Shown here one piece after another: positions 29,819 through 37,706 of a stretch of DNA of 58,606 nucleotides. Each line of letters starts with the position of its first letter. Positions within the stretch are counted from its first letter, which is position 1. The stretch is from a virus. The translations under genes were made by a program, and so were the position numbers. The stretch covers positions 1 to 58,606 of IMG/VR virus record IMGVR_UViG_3300027844_000607. One strand, 5' to 3'. A model generated the notes under the pieces. It saw only the letters and a program-made list of their open reading frames with translations. It searched no databases and was not told the origin of the DNA.

Positions 29819-30786
29819 TCAATAACCAACTTCTGTACTGGCGTGCCTTCGCTAATGACCGCCTTCAACAGATGCTTCCATGATTCCACACGTCCTTCAA
29901 ACGAGTAGAACTGTTGATAGTAGATGCTCTGGAGCTTGAGGATGGTGTGAATGTGTTCATCATCATAGGTGTCTATCGCTCGACGCATACACCCCAGCGT
30001 ACGGGTAATCATCACTTCGGGGCGTTCATCGAATTCGAACATCCAGGCCCATTCCGCCGCGGTTTCCGGCAGCGCACCAAAGTTTGTGGTGATTGCCAAG
30101 CAGCCCGACATGAGGGCTTCCTGAATCGCCATACATGAGGTTTCCGCGTAGATGGACGGATAGACAAACACATGTGAGTCCATTAGTGCGCCACGCACGA
30201 TGCTGTTCTCCTGTGTGCCGTGATAGACGACACACGGGTTCGCCTTCAAGGCGTCGAACACGGGCTTGAACTGCTCGTCTGCGTTTTCCCATCCGTAAAT
30301 CTTGAAGGACGAATAAACGTGAAGTTCCCAATCCTGGCGTTCCTTTGCGAGTGCAGCCGCGGCCGCCGTCAAGATTGCCAGGCCACGATGCGGGGTGGAC
30401 GTATACATAAACCGCAGTTTTCCATCCTGCTTTGGTTTGGGAAGCACGGCCGCCCGATGCGGCACACCATTTTTGATGACGAGGCCTTCGCTATACGGAA
30501 TACCGAGATACTGATTATACTGCTGTTGCTGCCAATGAGAGACAAACACAATGCGATTGAACTGTGTACGATACGTCGGGTCACGCAAGACAGCACTGGC
30601 GGGATCTTGCGGCAAATCTTGAAGAATAAGAACACGCGGCTTATCTTCAAAGGTGTAATTCTCTGGGCGAGACATCATAATTTGAACTTGGTCAGTCAGT
30701 TCTGGCAGCGCCTTCCGAATATTCGCTTCCAGTAATTCTGTGCCGCCCATGGGCTTTGCGTTGGGGTCGAACGCGTCGTCACTCAT
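29815..30786 (-). CDS. GT4-like glycosyltransferase (323 aa)
   Basis: GT-B fold retaining enzyme. GGTELLEANIRKALPE at the N-terminus is the donor-side glycine loop, FVSHWQQQQYNQYLGI and VIKNGV mark the linker region, KLRFMYTSTPHRGLAIL begins the C-domain, and FVYPSIYAETSCMAIQEALM (E-x7-E) is the nucleotide-sugar site. Short for GT4, with a reduced N-domain. It lies just downstream of the UDP-glucose dehydrogenase, so UDP-GlcA or UDP-xylose may be its donor. Confidence 0.85.
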   Translation of the reverse strand: MSDDAFDPNAKPMGGTELLEANIRKALPELTDQVQIMMSRPENYTFEDKPRVLILQDLPQDPASAVLRDPTYRTQFNRIVFVSHWQQQQYNQYLGIPYSEGLVIKNGVPHRAAVLPKPKQDGKLRFMYTSTPHRGLAILTAAAAALAKERQDWELHVYSSFKIYGWENADEQFKPVFDALKANPCVVYHGTQENSIVRGALMDSHVFVYPSIYAETSCMAIQEALMSGCLAITTNFGALPETAAEWAWMFEFDERPEVMITRTLGCMRRAIDTYDDEHIHTILKLQSIYYQQFYSFEGRVESWKHLLKAVISEGTPVQKLVIE

Positions 30787-30792
30787 TGAGTA

Positions 30793-30987
30793 TCATCCTT
30801 TTTTAGAGTATCGGTTTTGGGCGTTGTAGCCTTTGATAATGAAACTGCTGACGCTGCTGAGTCTTTCAATCGTCTCACCCGCGCCGCCGCATTCAGGACA
30901 CGCAACTTCTCCAAGATTTCGGTAGGAGTGAACATACTGTTGGAAATGTTTTTCGCAGTCATGGCAAATCAATTCATAGAGTGGCAT
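30793..30987 (-). CDS. FmdB-like zinc-ribbon protein 2 (64 aa)
   Basis: MPLYELICHDCEKHFQQYV and CPECGGAGETIERLSSV form the FmdB CxxC...CxxC ribbon. It is shorter than the copy at 27962. It overlaps the end of the UDP-glucose dehydrogenase gene by 14 bases. A regulatory or nucleic-acid-binding role is inferred. Confidence 0.8.
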   Translation of the reverse strand: MPLYELICHDCEKHFQQYVHSYRNLGEVACPECGGAGETIERLSSVSSFIIKGYNAQNRYSKKG

Positions 30988-31861
30988 GTTTTGGTTTTGG
31001 AACCACCGCTTCGACTATGTCTTTCGTATCAAGAATACCTCGTCGAATAGACCAGTTATAATCGACGGCCGCCTTTAATGTTGCGAAGTCGTATCTCATG
31101 AGATCGCAGGCATGGAGCAACGCCGCGGTATCTTTGGGGAAACAGAAGCCGCCCCAGCCACGCTGTTGTGTGACGGTCGTGTGGTTAGCACCAATATCGT
31201 CACGCATGATGAGCAGCGACCGGACAACGTCGAAGTCCAATCCCTGCCGTTGACACAGATCGAAGATGTGATTGAAGAAGCTCACCTTCACTGCCAGAAA
31301 ACCGTTCGACGCATACTTCATCATGATGGCTTCCTTGACCGCGCACTGGTGGATGTGAGCTTTGGGTAGCACCGTGTTGAAGTACTTCGTCCATGTGGCG
31401 TCAGGCGTATCATCACCAAGCACCACAAAATCCTGTGCGGCAAAGTCTGCGGCCGCGTCGGCCGCCTTTAGGAATTCGGGGGAGTATGTTATCTTCATGT
31501 GTGGACGCTGCGCCTTGATCGTGTCCCAAGATCCAAACGTGAGCGTACTCTTGATAAGCACCGGCACGTCAGGGTACTGGTGTGCAACACGCTTAAGTAC
31601 GTCTAGAACGTTGTCGATATTACAACTACCATCGGGTGCCTGCGGTGTGGAGACACAGACGATGATACCATCGACCTCAACGAATCGCTTCGAACTGACA
31701 ACGAGACCGCCAAGCACCGTATCCGTTTGCGTCGTGCTGTGAAGAAGGTCCCACGAACCACGTTCGGGAAATTGGGGATCGATAATGTAATGGGGAAGGC
31801 GCTTCGACGCGGTGTTGTAAAGGGCAGAACCAACATAACCAAATCCAGCAATAACGTACAT
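30974..31861 (-). CDS. ugd: UDP-glucose 6-dehydrogenase-like (295 aa)
   Basis: Oxidises UDP-glucose to UDP-glucuronate with NAD+. Rossmann motif GFGYVGS at residues 6-12, STPQAPDGS near 71, IKSTLTFG, the EFLK motif, the helix NGFLAVKVSFFN, and GGFCFPKDT with catalytic Cys240. It is compact compared with cellular Ugd (about 390-430 aa) because the C-terminal Rossmann-like domain is missing or nearly so. Together with the UXS-like gene at 33661 it gives a route to UDP-xylose. Confidence 0.85.
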   Translation of the reverse strand: MYVIAGFGYVGSALYNTASKRLPHYIIDPQFPERGSWDLLHSTTQTDTVLGGLVVSSKRFVEVDGIIVCVSTPQAPDGSCNIDNVLDVLKRVAHQYPDVPVLIKSTLTFGSWDTIKAQRPHMKITYSPEFLKAADAAADFAAQDFVVLGDDTPDATWTKYFNTVLPKAHIHQCAVKEAIMMKYASNGFLAVKVSFFNHIFDLCQRQGLDFDVVRSLLIMRDDIGANHTTVTQQRGWGGFCFPKDTAALLHACDLMRYDFATLKAAVDYNWSIRRGILDTKDIVEAVVPKPKHATL

Positions 31862-31909
31862 GCACTAATCTCCCATTAAAATTCTAGCCCGAAGCATTTG
31901 TTACCGTTA

Positions 31910-31915
31910 ATTATA
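31910..31915 (-). promoter_or_regulatory. Extended -10 promoter (TGTGATATAAT) for the dehydrogenase
   Basis: TATAAT with a TGTGA extension on the minus strand, 49 bases upstream of the ugd ATG, with GGGAG as ribosome site. The -35 is weak. The extended -10 is the same string as in the tmRNA promoter. Confidence 0.5.
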
Positions 31916-32206
31916 TCACAGATCGGGAGGCGGGGGAAGCTGCACGGTCACTGCGGTCATGAAAAACTTTCGCATTTCCCTCTCCACAATCTTATCGTCT
32001 CTGTCCCGCGCTTCCATATTCAAAACACACCAATCATCCATCGCCCCCTTTACCTCTCGGCTTCCCTGCCCACTTCCGGCGGGGAATGTTGAGGAGGCGT
32101 AGAACCCGTTGACGCATTCCACCAACATGCTTATTTGCATTGTGGTTGGAGGGGCGTCGTAAAAAACCCCCAACAACATAAAAGATGTGGCGATAGATAG
32201 AATCAT
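31916..32206 (-). CDS. Hypothetical exported or membrane protein (96 aa)
   Basis: A hydrophobic N-terminus (MILSIATSFMLLGVFY) looks like a signal peptide or anchor. The remainder is polar with a Pro-rich end (QLPPPPDL). No family recognised. Confidence 0.5.
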   Translation of the reverse strand: MILSIATSFMLLGVFYDAPPTTMQISMLVECVNGFYASSTFPAGSGQGSREVKGAMDDWCVLNMEARDRDDKIVEREMRKFFMTAVTVQLPPPPDL

Positions 32207-32215
32207 TAACCTACG

Positions 32216-32464
32216 CTAAAAGCTTGAATGAGTCAGTGTGTCTGTAGTCCACCCCTCCACTAGTAGCCCAACATTATTCGAATGCGTGACTAACGTATCG
32301 TGTTTCAAACACACATCACACATAGCGGTGTGGTACTCTGCAATGGGTAGCGGTTTCTGTTCCTGTACCCACGTACTATATTTAGTCGCGCAGCGCCGAC
32401 ACACTGCCGTTGGTTGTTCCTGTGCAATCTTGTAGTCTGCCACAGTTCTATTGGTCCTTGCCAT
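32216..32464 (-). CDS. Small zinc-binding protein (82 aa)
   Basis: CRRCATKY and CDVCLKHD form two CxxC pairs 27 residues apart, a likely zinc ribbon. Thr-rich C-terminus. Function unknown. Confidence 0.6.
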   Translation of the reverse strand: MARTNRTVADYKIAQEQPTAVCRRCATKYSTWVQEQKPLPIAEYHTAMCDVCLKHDTLVTHSNNVGLLVEGWTTDTLTHSSF

Positions 32465-32473
32465 TTCGAATGA

Positions 32474-32695
32474 TCATCGTCCCGTGGATTGATAAGATTG
32501 CTTATTCCACACCGCGTCCTCGGAATGTGCGTCTCGCCGTGGTCGTTGCGGCCGCGTTGGTGTAATCCTAACGGGGTTCAACTGTTCTGCCTGATGTGTT
32601 GCCCGAGCGCGTTCTTTGATAAGACGCTCCGGTGTGACCTCGCCGTAGAGGGTAGTCTTGATGGTGGTGGTGCCGACGGTAGTTGTAAATGTCAT
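32474..32695 (-). CDS. Small hypothetical protein (73 aa)
   Basis: ATG 32695 (MTFTTTVGTTTIKTTLYGEV) with AGGAAA upstream is the plausible start; a longer frame runs backwards over the upstream gene and is rejected. Beta-like Thr-rich N-terminus followed by an Arg/Pro-rich basic tail. Function unknown. Confidence 0.5.
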   Translation of the reverse strand: MTFTTTVGTTTIKTTLYGEVTPERLIKERARATHQAEQLNPVRITPTRPQRPRRDAHSEDAVWNKQSYQSTGR

Positions 32696-32703
32696 AATGT
32701 TTC

Positions 32704-33618
32704 CTAGAACGTTACACTCACGACGAACCCCGTTTGATTGATGGTCACACCAGTTGTCGTGCCGACATACGGTGAGAACCACAAGTTCGTCAACGGTTGG
32801 CGCGCCAGCGACCCGAGGTTGAATGAGATCGGCGCAATACCAACGCTCTGTTCTTCTTTGGACAGTGCGACCATAGGTGTGAGGAATGCCCAACGGGTAT
32901 CTTCGGTTGCTGTCGTGTTACCACGTTTCAACCACGGAGTTGCGAAAAAGATTCGCTGCTCACCGCCCGCGTGTCCGACACCACCCTGTACCGTCAGCTT
33001 GGTGTAGAAGTGCGGCGTGTTGCCTGTAACCGCAACCGTTGTGGTTTCCGTTGTGGGAATCAGCACACGCTCGTCATTTGGGCCGATCTCATATAGACGA
33101 ATGAGGTTCGTTGGGACATTGTCTTTGTCGCGCCCAACGCTATTGACGATGGAGAACTTCTGTGTGAGCGTGTAGTTCGCGATATTATTTTCTGCGGTGA
33201 AGTCCAGTCGCCAGTCTTTGAACGTCACGGTCGCCACGGCGGGTGCTGTCTCTGTCGGTGGAACCACAGTAGTGACCGCAACGCCGGTGCCACTGCTCTG
33301 TGCTTCTGCCAACGACACCGACAGTTGTTCGACCCGTATCTTCAACTCGTCGTTTTGTTCCAGCAAGGCGAGCGCCGCGGTTTGATCCTCTATCTCAATA
33401 TATTCGACCACGACCCTCTCAGTAATGACCTCGACGGGCACCTCTATGGTGACAACATTCGGCGCGGGCTGACTGATGGTGGCGGTTGTTTCGGGTGATG
33501 GACGTTGCAGGTAGCCAAAGAAAAACGCAGCTACAACCAATATGGTAAGAAATACCGTCACCATTTGTCCACCGCATATGCGCTTGAGTGTGGCGATAAG
33601 TTTATTCAATATATGCAT
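32704..33618 (-). CDS. Membrane-anchored protein with coiled coil and beta C-terminus (304 aa)
   Basis: A transmembrane helix (MVTVFLTILVVAAFFFGYL, from residue 19) is followed by a Val-rich segment, a short coiled coil (ALALLEQNDELKIRVEQL), and a 180-residue beta-rich domain that ends FVVSVTF. An outer-membrane-like terminal Phe and N-terminal anchor suggest an envelope-spanning protein. The ATG at 33564 is an alternative start; it would leave room for the CTAAATA box at 33627. Confidence 0.6.
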   Translation of the reverse strand: MHILNKLIATLKRICGGQMVTVFLTILVVAAFFFGYLQRPSPETTATISQPAPNVVTIEVPVEVITERVVVEYIEIEDQTAALALLEQNDELKIRVEQLSVSLAEAQSSGTGVAVTTVVPPTETAPAVATVTFKDWRLDFTAENNIANYTLTQKFSIVNSVGRDKDNVPTNLIRLYEIGPNDERVLIPTTETTTVAVTGNTPHFYTKLTVQGGVGHAGGEQRIFFATPWLKRGNTTATEDTRWAFLTPMVALSKEEQSVGIAPISFNLGSLARQPLTNLWFSPYVGTTTGVTINQTGFVVSVTF

Positions 33619-33626
33619 CTTACGGC

Positions 33627-33633
33627 TATTTAG
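33627..33633 (-). promoter_or_regulatory. Late-type box CTAAATA
   Basis: Minus-strand CTAAATA 9 bases from the first possible start of the membrane-anchored protein and 63 bases from its internal ATG. Confidence 0.45.
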
Positions 33634-33660
33634 CTCACCAACGCACTTCTTAAAGAAGGA

Positions 33661-34635
33661 TCAGTTGGCGACGAGCCTCGCGAGGCCCTCTGGCGTTGAC
33701 GATGTAAAGTAATCAATAGTCTTCTGAAGGCCCTGTTCAAGTGTGACGGACGGTTCCCATTGTAACATCGTTTTGGCAAGCGTGATGTCTGGTTGTCGTT
33801 TTTTAGGATCGTCCACCGGAAGGGGACGAAAGACGATGCGACTTCTGGAATTAGTCAACCGGATTACCGTGCGGGCGATTTCCTCCACCGTGACCTCATA
33901 TGGATTGCCAATGTTGATTGGGTCGCTCCAACTCGCATCTAATGCCATCAACCGCATCACGCCCTCGACGAGATCCGTTATGTAACAGAAGCTCCGCGTC
34001 TGACTACCGTCACCGAAGACCGTCACATCTTCATTGTAGAGTGCCTGAGATATAAACGCTGGGATAGCGCGGCCATCCTTGGGCCTCATATGTGGACCGT
34101 AGGTGTTGAAGATACGTGCAATCTTTACGTTGAGTCCGTGGGAACGATGATACGCGAGCGTCAGTGCTTCAGCAAATCGCTTCGCTTCGTCATACACACC
34201 ACGTGGTCCAGTGGGGTTGACGTTGCCCCAGTACGTTTCCTTTTGTGGATGTTCCAGTGGATCACCGTACACCTCAGACGTTGACGCGAGGATAAATCCC
34301 GCATTTTTCGCTTTCGCGAGTCCTAGCGCATTGAGTGTTCCAAGAGAACCGACCTTGAGTGTTTGGATCGGCAGTTCAAGGTAGTCCTTTGGGCTTGCGG
34401 GACTCGCCCAGTGTAGCACGAAATCAACCGGGCCATCGATGTCGATGGGATGGGTGACATCATGCCGAATGAAGTAGAACGAATCATAGAGTTCAAACTG
34501 CCGTAAATTGGCAATGTTCGCAAGACTACCAGTCAGGAGATTGTCGATACCGATCACCTTATGTCCGCGATTTAGCAGCGTCTGACTGAGATGAGAGCCG
34601 ATGAATCCGGCCGCACCCGTAACAACTATTCTCAC
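33661..34635 (-). CDS. UDP-glucuronate decarboxylase-like SDR (UDP-xylose synthase, 324 aa)
   Basis: Converts UDP-glucuronate to UDP-xylose. NAD site TGAAGFIGS at residues 6-14; [20 protein letters not shown], then [14 protein letters not shown], then [18 protein letters not shown] with catalytic Y148 and K152, then [19 protein letters not shown] and [15 protein letters not shown]. These are the specific motifs of UXS rather than of general epimerases. Full length for the family (about 310-320 aa). It directly complements the encoded UDP-glucose dehydrogenase. Confidence 0.9.
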   Translation of the reverse strand: MRIVVTGAAGFIGSHLSQTLLNRGHKVIGIDNLLTGSLANIANLRQFELYDSFYFIRHDVTHPIDIDGPVDFVLHWASPASPKDYLELPIQTLKVGSLGTLNALGLAKAKNAGFILASTSEVYGDPLEHPQKETYWGNVNPTGPRGVYDEAKRFAEALTLAYHRSHGLNVKIARIFNTYGPHMRPKDGRAIPAFISQALYNEDVTVFGDGSQTRSFCYITDLVEGVMRLMALDASWSDPINIGNPYEVTVEEIARTVIRLTNSRSRIVFRPLPVDDPKKRQPDITLAKTMLQWEPSVTLEQGLQKTIDYFTSSTPEGLARLVAN

Positions 34636-34844
34636 GACGACGCTTTTTTTAGCTCTTTCTGATATCGCTGACGTTGTCTTACGGCGCCAATACCTTTCCC
34701 CAATCGCCGATCTAGGTCATCGAGCTTATGCTGTGTCGTGAGTTCGTCCCAGCGAGCAGTGCGCTCGGCACCCTCTTTGATTCGCTCTACCTTGCGATCA
34801 GGGCGTGGCGTGTTTTTCTTTCCGCTACCTTTAAGTATAGTCAT
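34632..34844 (-). CDS. Small basic hypothetical protein (70 aa)
   Basis: Highly charged helical protein ([20 protein letters not shown]) with basic ends. The start overlaps nothing upstream; its stop overlaps the UXS start by ATGA. Function unknown. Confidence 0.5.
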   Translation of the reverse strand: MTILKGSGKKNTPRPDRKVERIKEGAERTARWDELTTQHKLDDLDRRLGKGIGAVRQRQRYQKELKKASS

Positions 34845-34853
34845 TTCACGTTC

Positions 34854-35123
34854 CTATTGACGGTTACGTTTGCGAGAACTTTTTGCTAATTGCGCCTTGC
34901 GACGGTTCTTCGCTTTCGTCTTTGCTTTACTCTTGACTCGCAATACACGACGTTGCTCTACTTCGACCATCTGTCGCAAAATTGCGAGTTTCTTGGCCTG
35001 CAGTTCAGCTTCGGGTACCGTGATCCGTTTCGGTGTCGTGTCTGTCGTGTCGCCTTCGGGTGCGCCGGTAATTTCATACTCGACAGGTTCGGTAGGTGCA
35101 ATAAGAGTTGGTTCTTTGTCCAT
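34854..35123 (-). CDS. Small protein with Arg/Lys-rich C-terminus (89 aa)
   Basis: Acidic N-terminal half and a strongly basic C-terminus (VKSKAKTKAKNRRKAQLAKS), likely nucleic-acid binding. ATG 35123 (MDKEPT) with GGGGAG overlaps the previous stop as TAATG. Confidence 0.5.
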   Translation of the reverse strand: MDKEPTLIAPTEPVEYEITGAPEGDTTDTTPKRITVPEAELQAKKLAILRQMVEVEQRRVLRVKSKAKTKAKNRRKAQLAKSSRKRNRQ

Positions 35124-35581
35124 TAGACTCCCCATTCATCTGGATGGGCGATAGGCGACCATCCCATATTACGAAATGTGTCACGAACTTCGTCAGTGAC
35201 AACACCCTCTTCGACCGCACCTTCGAGGCATCCCATACCACTACAATACCAATGGACGTACGTTTCTATAACGTCGGGGTTCTCTGTCTTGTTATAAAAC
35301 TCGTTACGAATCAGTGCGATGATTTCTGCGGCTTTGCGCCATGAATACGACACCTTTATTGGATCCGCGCCTGTTGTCAATTCCTCTACACGAATAAACT
35401 GTTGATTGCAGAGTGCCGCATACACATGCTGGGCAAACACTTCGTCTCTTCCAATACGTTTACAAATATCGGTTTGTGCCCACAAGTCCGTTTTTAAGAC
35501 ATCATGAATGTCATCGGCATAGTTTTGCTCGTCGGTGGCGAAATGCTTGACCATCTCTTTTTTTGGTTTCATGTGGTCCAT
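35123..35581 (-). CDS. Hypothetical conserved protein (152 aa)
   Basis: Helical protein with DVLKTDLWAQTDICKRIGRD, which looks like a winged-helix-type segment, then YSWRKAAEIIALIRNE and a Cys-Gly motif CSGMGCLEGAVEEG. Either ATG 35581 or 35572 may start it; the latter has GGA before it. It follows the tRNA gene by 17 bases, and TGATATAAT at its start resembles an extended -10 element. Confidence 0.55.
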   Translation of the reverse strand: MDHMKPKKEMVKHFATDEQNYADDIHDVLKTDLWAQTDICKRIGRDEVFAQHVYAALCNQQFIRVEELTTGADPIKVSYSWRKAAEIIALIRNEFYNKTENPDVIETYVHWYCSGMGCLEGAVEEGVVTDEVRDTFRNMGWSPIAHPDEWGV

Positions 35582-35597
35582 TATATCATACAATCAT

Positions 35598-35682
35598 TGG
35601 CGGAGAGTGCCGGAATCGAACCGACTACCCGATCACCGAGCGACAGTTTTCAAGACTGCTTGCCACCGTTGGCCTACTCTCC
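35598..35682 (-). tRNA. tRNA-Ser (anticodon UGA), CCA encoded
   Basis: A 7-bp acceptor stem GGAGAGT/ACTCTCC is followed by G and an encoded CCA (35598-35600). The D-stem is GCC/GGC, anticodon stem GCAGT/ACTGT with loop CTTGAAA (anticodon TGA at 35650-35652), a long serine-type variable arm with CTCG/CGGG, and T-stem GTCGG/CCGGC with TTCGATT. Length 85 bases. It reads UCA and UCN codons. The stop codon of the upstream gene lies in its 5' acceptor strand. Confidence 0.95.
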
Positions 35683-36132
35683 CTGTGTTTGGCACGGATA
35701 TTCATAGTTGTCGGACTCCTGATTAGTACTGAGTACTTTCGCCCCGTTCGCCAAATGAAAATCGCGAGCCATGTCTGTTATTGGTGAGAGCGTGACAACT
35801 CGCGTGATTTCACTGTGCGCGGCCATGATGTGCTTCAGTGCTGCGGATACCATCTGGCGACCTGAGCCACGCACATACGACCACACGGAGTAGAGAGTCA
35901 CAATTGGCGCGCCGAGACTCATTGTCATGTCGGACAGTTCTGCCATCGTGCGAGGTACTGCCGAGACATACGCTACACAGAGAACCGCGAGAATAACACC
36001 GTCATTGTAAAGCCCGTAAACTTCTCGTCCGTCTGCAATTCGAAATTCCATCGGGAGATGGCGGCGCACCTGATCATCCCGAATCAATGGGCATGACAGG
36101 TCGTTAATTTTTTGCAGATAATTCATTGCCAT
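35674..36132 (-). CDS. GNAT-like conserved phage protein (152 aa)
   Basis: From MAMNYLQKINDLSCPLIRDD, through LPMEFRIADGREVYGL and GVILAVLCVAYVSAVPRTM, this follows a pattern I associate with acyltransferase-like phage proteins (a beta strand AVLCVAYV before a helix, later WSYVRGSGRQMVSAAL). Acetyltransferase activity is an inference. Start chosen after the longer unrelated frame; it overlaps the previous gene by 29 bases. The stop TAG is inside the tRNA-Ser acceptor stem. Confidence 0.55.
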   Translation of the reverse strand: MAMNYLQKINDLSCPLIRDDQVRRHLPMEFRIADGREVYGLYNDGVILAVLCVAYVSAVPRTMAELSDMTMSLGAPIVTLYSVWSYVRGSGRQMVSAALKHIMAAHSEITRVVTLSPITDMARDFHLANGAKVLSTNQESDNYEYPCQTQGE

Positions 36133-36394
36133 GTTGATACTCGCGAACACGTGGCATGATCTTCTCTCCGCGTTCACGACATTCAAGCATCTCTGTCCAA
36201 AATGCAACACGATCACGTACAATTTTAAGTGACGAACTCCAGAGTGTCGGCATATTATTCTCGTTGATATAACCTTCGTAGACGGTGGCAGATTTCTGAA
36301 AGTGGGTAATGATGCCACGAATGTCATCGAGTGTGATTATGTCCGCCCACTGTGGGTGAAGGGGGCTGGCCTTGCGATATTTAGGCATGTGCAT
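36104..36394 (-). CDS. Hypothetical protein (96 aa)
   Basis: ATG 36394 (MHMPKYRKASPLHPQ) has AGAAGGAG eleven bases before it; the longer frame upstream is rejected. Helical, with IRGIITHFQKSATVYEGYI and RVAFWTEMLECRERGEKIMP. Function unknown. Confidence 0.55.
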   Translation of the reverse strand: MHMPKYRKASPLHPQWADIITLDDIRGIITHFQKSATVYEGYINENNMPTLWSSSLKIVRDRVAFWTEMLECRERGEKIMPRVREYQHGNELSAKN

Positions 36395-36434
36395 ATTATA
36401 GCAAACTCCTTCTGTCGTAGCAATAAAAATCGTG

Positions 36435-36959
36435 TTACGGTACTGGCATGTGGAGCCATTCTGGCGCGTCACGTCGCTTCCATGTGTCTGACTCGATAGT
36501 GCTGCCGCCGTAATACTTCCGATACGCATTAACGGTGGCGTCCCATGTGTTACCGCCAGCATCGGCCGATCCGGTAATTTTGTAAATATCCGGTATACAT
36601 TGCGGTGGTGGCGTATCAGTCTTGAGACTGGGTATCTTGGGTACTCGCGCAAGAGCGCGCCGCAGGCGACTGGATGCGTGTACCTTTCCGGTGCGATATG
36701 TGTATTCCTCCCATGTCGCACACGCAAGCTCATACAGCCACGCATAGTGGAGTGGATGCGTACGCGCCCATATTGTCGTTGGATGATGCTCTTGTATCAT
36801 TTTGTATAGACCCACCAATGCCGGTTCTTCGGGGTGCGAACAGGCACGGTGGGCTGATGAGAGAAGTTGGGCATATTCGATAGACTGTTGGCGCACATGC
36901 TTATCGGTGTGCATCTTTGCCGCTTCTTTCGGGTCACGGTGAAGGACAAAAATATTCAT
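36435..36959 (-). CDS. Conserved phage protein of the MNIFVLxRDPxEAA family (174 aa)
   Basis: The N-terminus MNIFVLHRDPKEAAKMHTDK and HVRQQSIEYAQLLSSAHRA are strongly conserved in a family found in many myoviruses and distantly like pyrimidine-dimer glycosylases. HPTTIWARTHPLHYAWLYEL and NAYRKYYGG also fit. A His-rich metal or DNA-binding role is possible; activity is not established. Start at the TAATG overlap with the upstream gene. Confidence 0.7.
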   Translation of the reverse strand: MNIFVLHRDPKEAAKMHTDKHVRQQSIEYAQLLSSAHRACSHPEEPALVGLYKMIQEHHPTTIWARTHPLHYAWLYELACATWEEYTYRTGKVHASSRLRRALARVPKIPSLKTDTPPPQCIPDIYKITGSADAGGNTWDATVNAYRKYYGGSTIESDTWKRRDAPEWLHMPVP

Positions 36960-37390
36960 TAGATACCGTATCCCGCTGCTTTCATTCCCGCCGCCGTTTG
37001 CCATGGCACACTCGGCCGGAGATGATTAACAGTCTCATCTGTCTCGCCCTCGATGCGATAGTCCACAGTTTCCAAGTTAGACAATAACTTGTTTAGGGCA
37101 GCGGCCGCGAGTCGGCGCGCCGCCTCAGGCGCCAGCGTTTGCCCGTGGACATGAGCGTAGTGCCCAGCGACTTGCCAGAAGGTGGCATACCCGTGGTAGT
37201 TCAACCACTCGTTCAGTCCGTCCATGTCGGACGAGTGAAAGTCGAGCGCCCTATCGGCGTAGTGCATCGAGTTTCTCATGTGAATATGATCGTTTCCACT
37301 AACAACAGTCACCCAATTGCCAGAACGCACTGCCCAGACGGCAGCCGTCCAATACATCTTATGCAGACTTATCGGAAGTGTGACTGGCAC
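36959..37390 (-). CDS. Peptidase M15-like endolysin candidate (143 aa)
   Basis: HIHMRNSMHYADRALDF followed by HYAHVHGQT near residue 83 resembles the zinc site of D-Ala-D-Ala carboxypeptidase-like M15 enzymes (S-x-H-x6-D and H-x-H). It has no signal peptide, so it would need a holin; a small membrane protein gene lies immediately upstream (37402). It could cut peptidoglycan cross-links at lysis. Metal ligands are inferred from motif. Confidence 0.65.
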   Translation of the reverse strand: MPVTLPISLHKMYWTAAVWAVRSGNWVTVVSGNDHIHMRNSMHYADRALDFHSSDMDGLNEWLNYHGYATFWQVAGHYAHVHGQTLAPEAARRLAAAALNKLLSNLETVDYRIEGETDETVNHLRPSVPWQTAAGMKAAGYGI

Positions 37391-37401
37391 GCGCAGGCCC
37401 T

Positions 37402-37638
37402 CTACCGCAATGGCTGAGGGCCACCCTGCGGGGGGAGTATGAACCCGTCCCTCGCCAACAGGTCGGTTTGCGTTTCATGGACTTTAGCTACCGCTTCAAG
37501 TGCCGCGGCAAGTTCACCATTGATAGCCACAAGCGTTTCCTCATGTCTGTGCGATTCGATGAGACAGATGCCAATCATGACAAAACACACGATCCATGGC
37601 CCGAATTTGTCGATGACTGCGTTGAATACATCTAACAT
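37402..37638 (-). CDS. Small single-helix membrane protein, holin-like (78 aa)
   Basis: ATG 37638 (MLDVFNAV) has AAAAGGAG upstream. One transmembrane helix (GPWIVCFVMIGICLI) is followed by a charged amphipathic helix, similar in layout to BhlA/UviB-type holins. It sits next to the M15-like gene. It has its own sigma70-like promoter, so it may be expressed early and may serve another role. Confidence 0.55.
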   Translation of the reverse strand: MLDVFNAVIDKFGPWIVCFVMIGICLIESHRHEETLVAINGELAAALEAVAKVHETQTDLLARDGFILPPQGGPQPLR

Positions 37639-37676
37639 TGATATTGCTCCTTTTACGATACTGTTAAACAAACACT

Positions 37677-37705
37677 ATTATACCAGATCTCTGGGTACCG
37701 TGCAA
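37677..37705 (-). promoter_or_regulatory. Sigma70-like promoter TTGCAC-17-TATAAT
   Basis: TTGCAC (37700-37705), 17-base spacer and TATAAT (37677-37682) on the minus strand, 39 bases upstream of the small membrane protein ATG and inside the 3' flank of the resolvase gene. Confidence 0.65.
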
Positions 37706-37706
37706 A

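Noticed and set aside
35563-35787. Plus-strand frame beginning MVSCGPLYH across the tRNA
   Set aside because: This is the familiar false translation of an antisense tRNA-Ser; the tRNA itself is clear.
36397-36425. TTGCTA-17-TATAAT element before the gene at 36104
   Set aside because: The predicted transcription start would be beyond the ATG and the AGAAGGAG ribosome site would be lost, so it is probably fortuitous.
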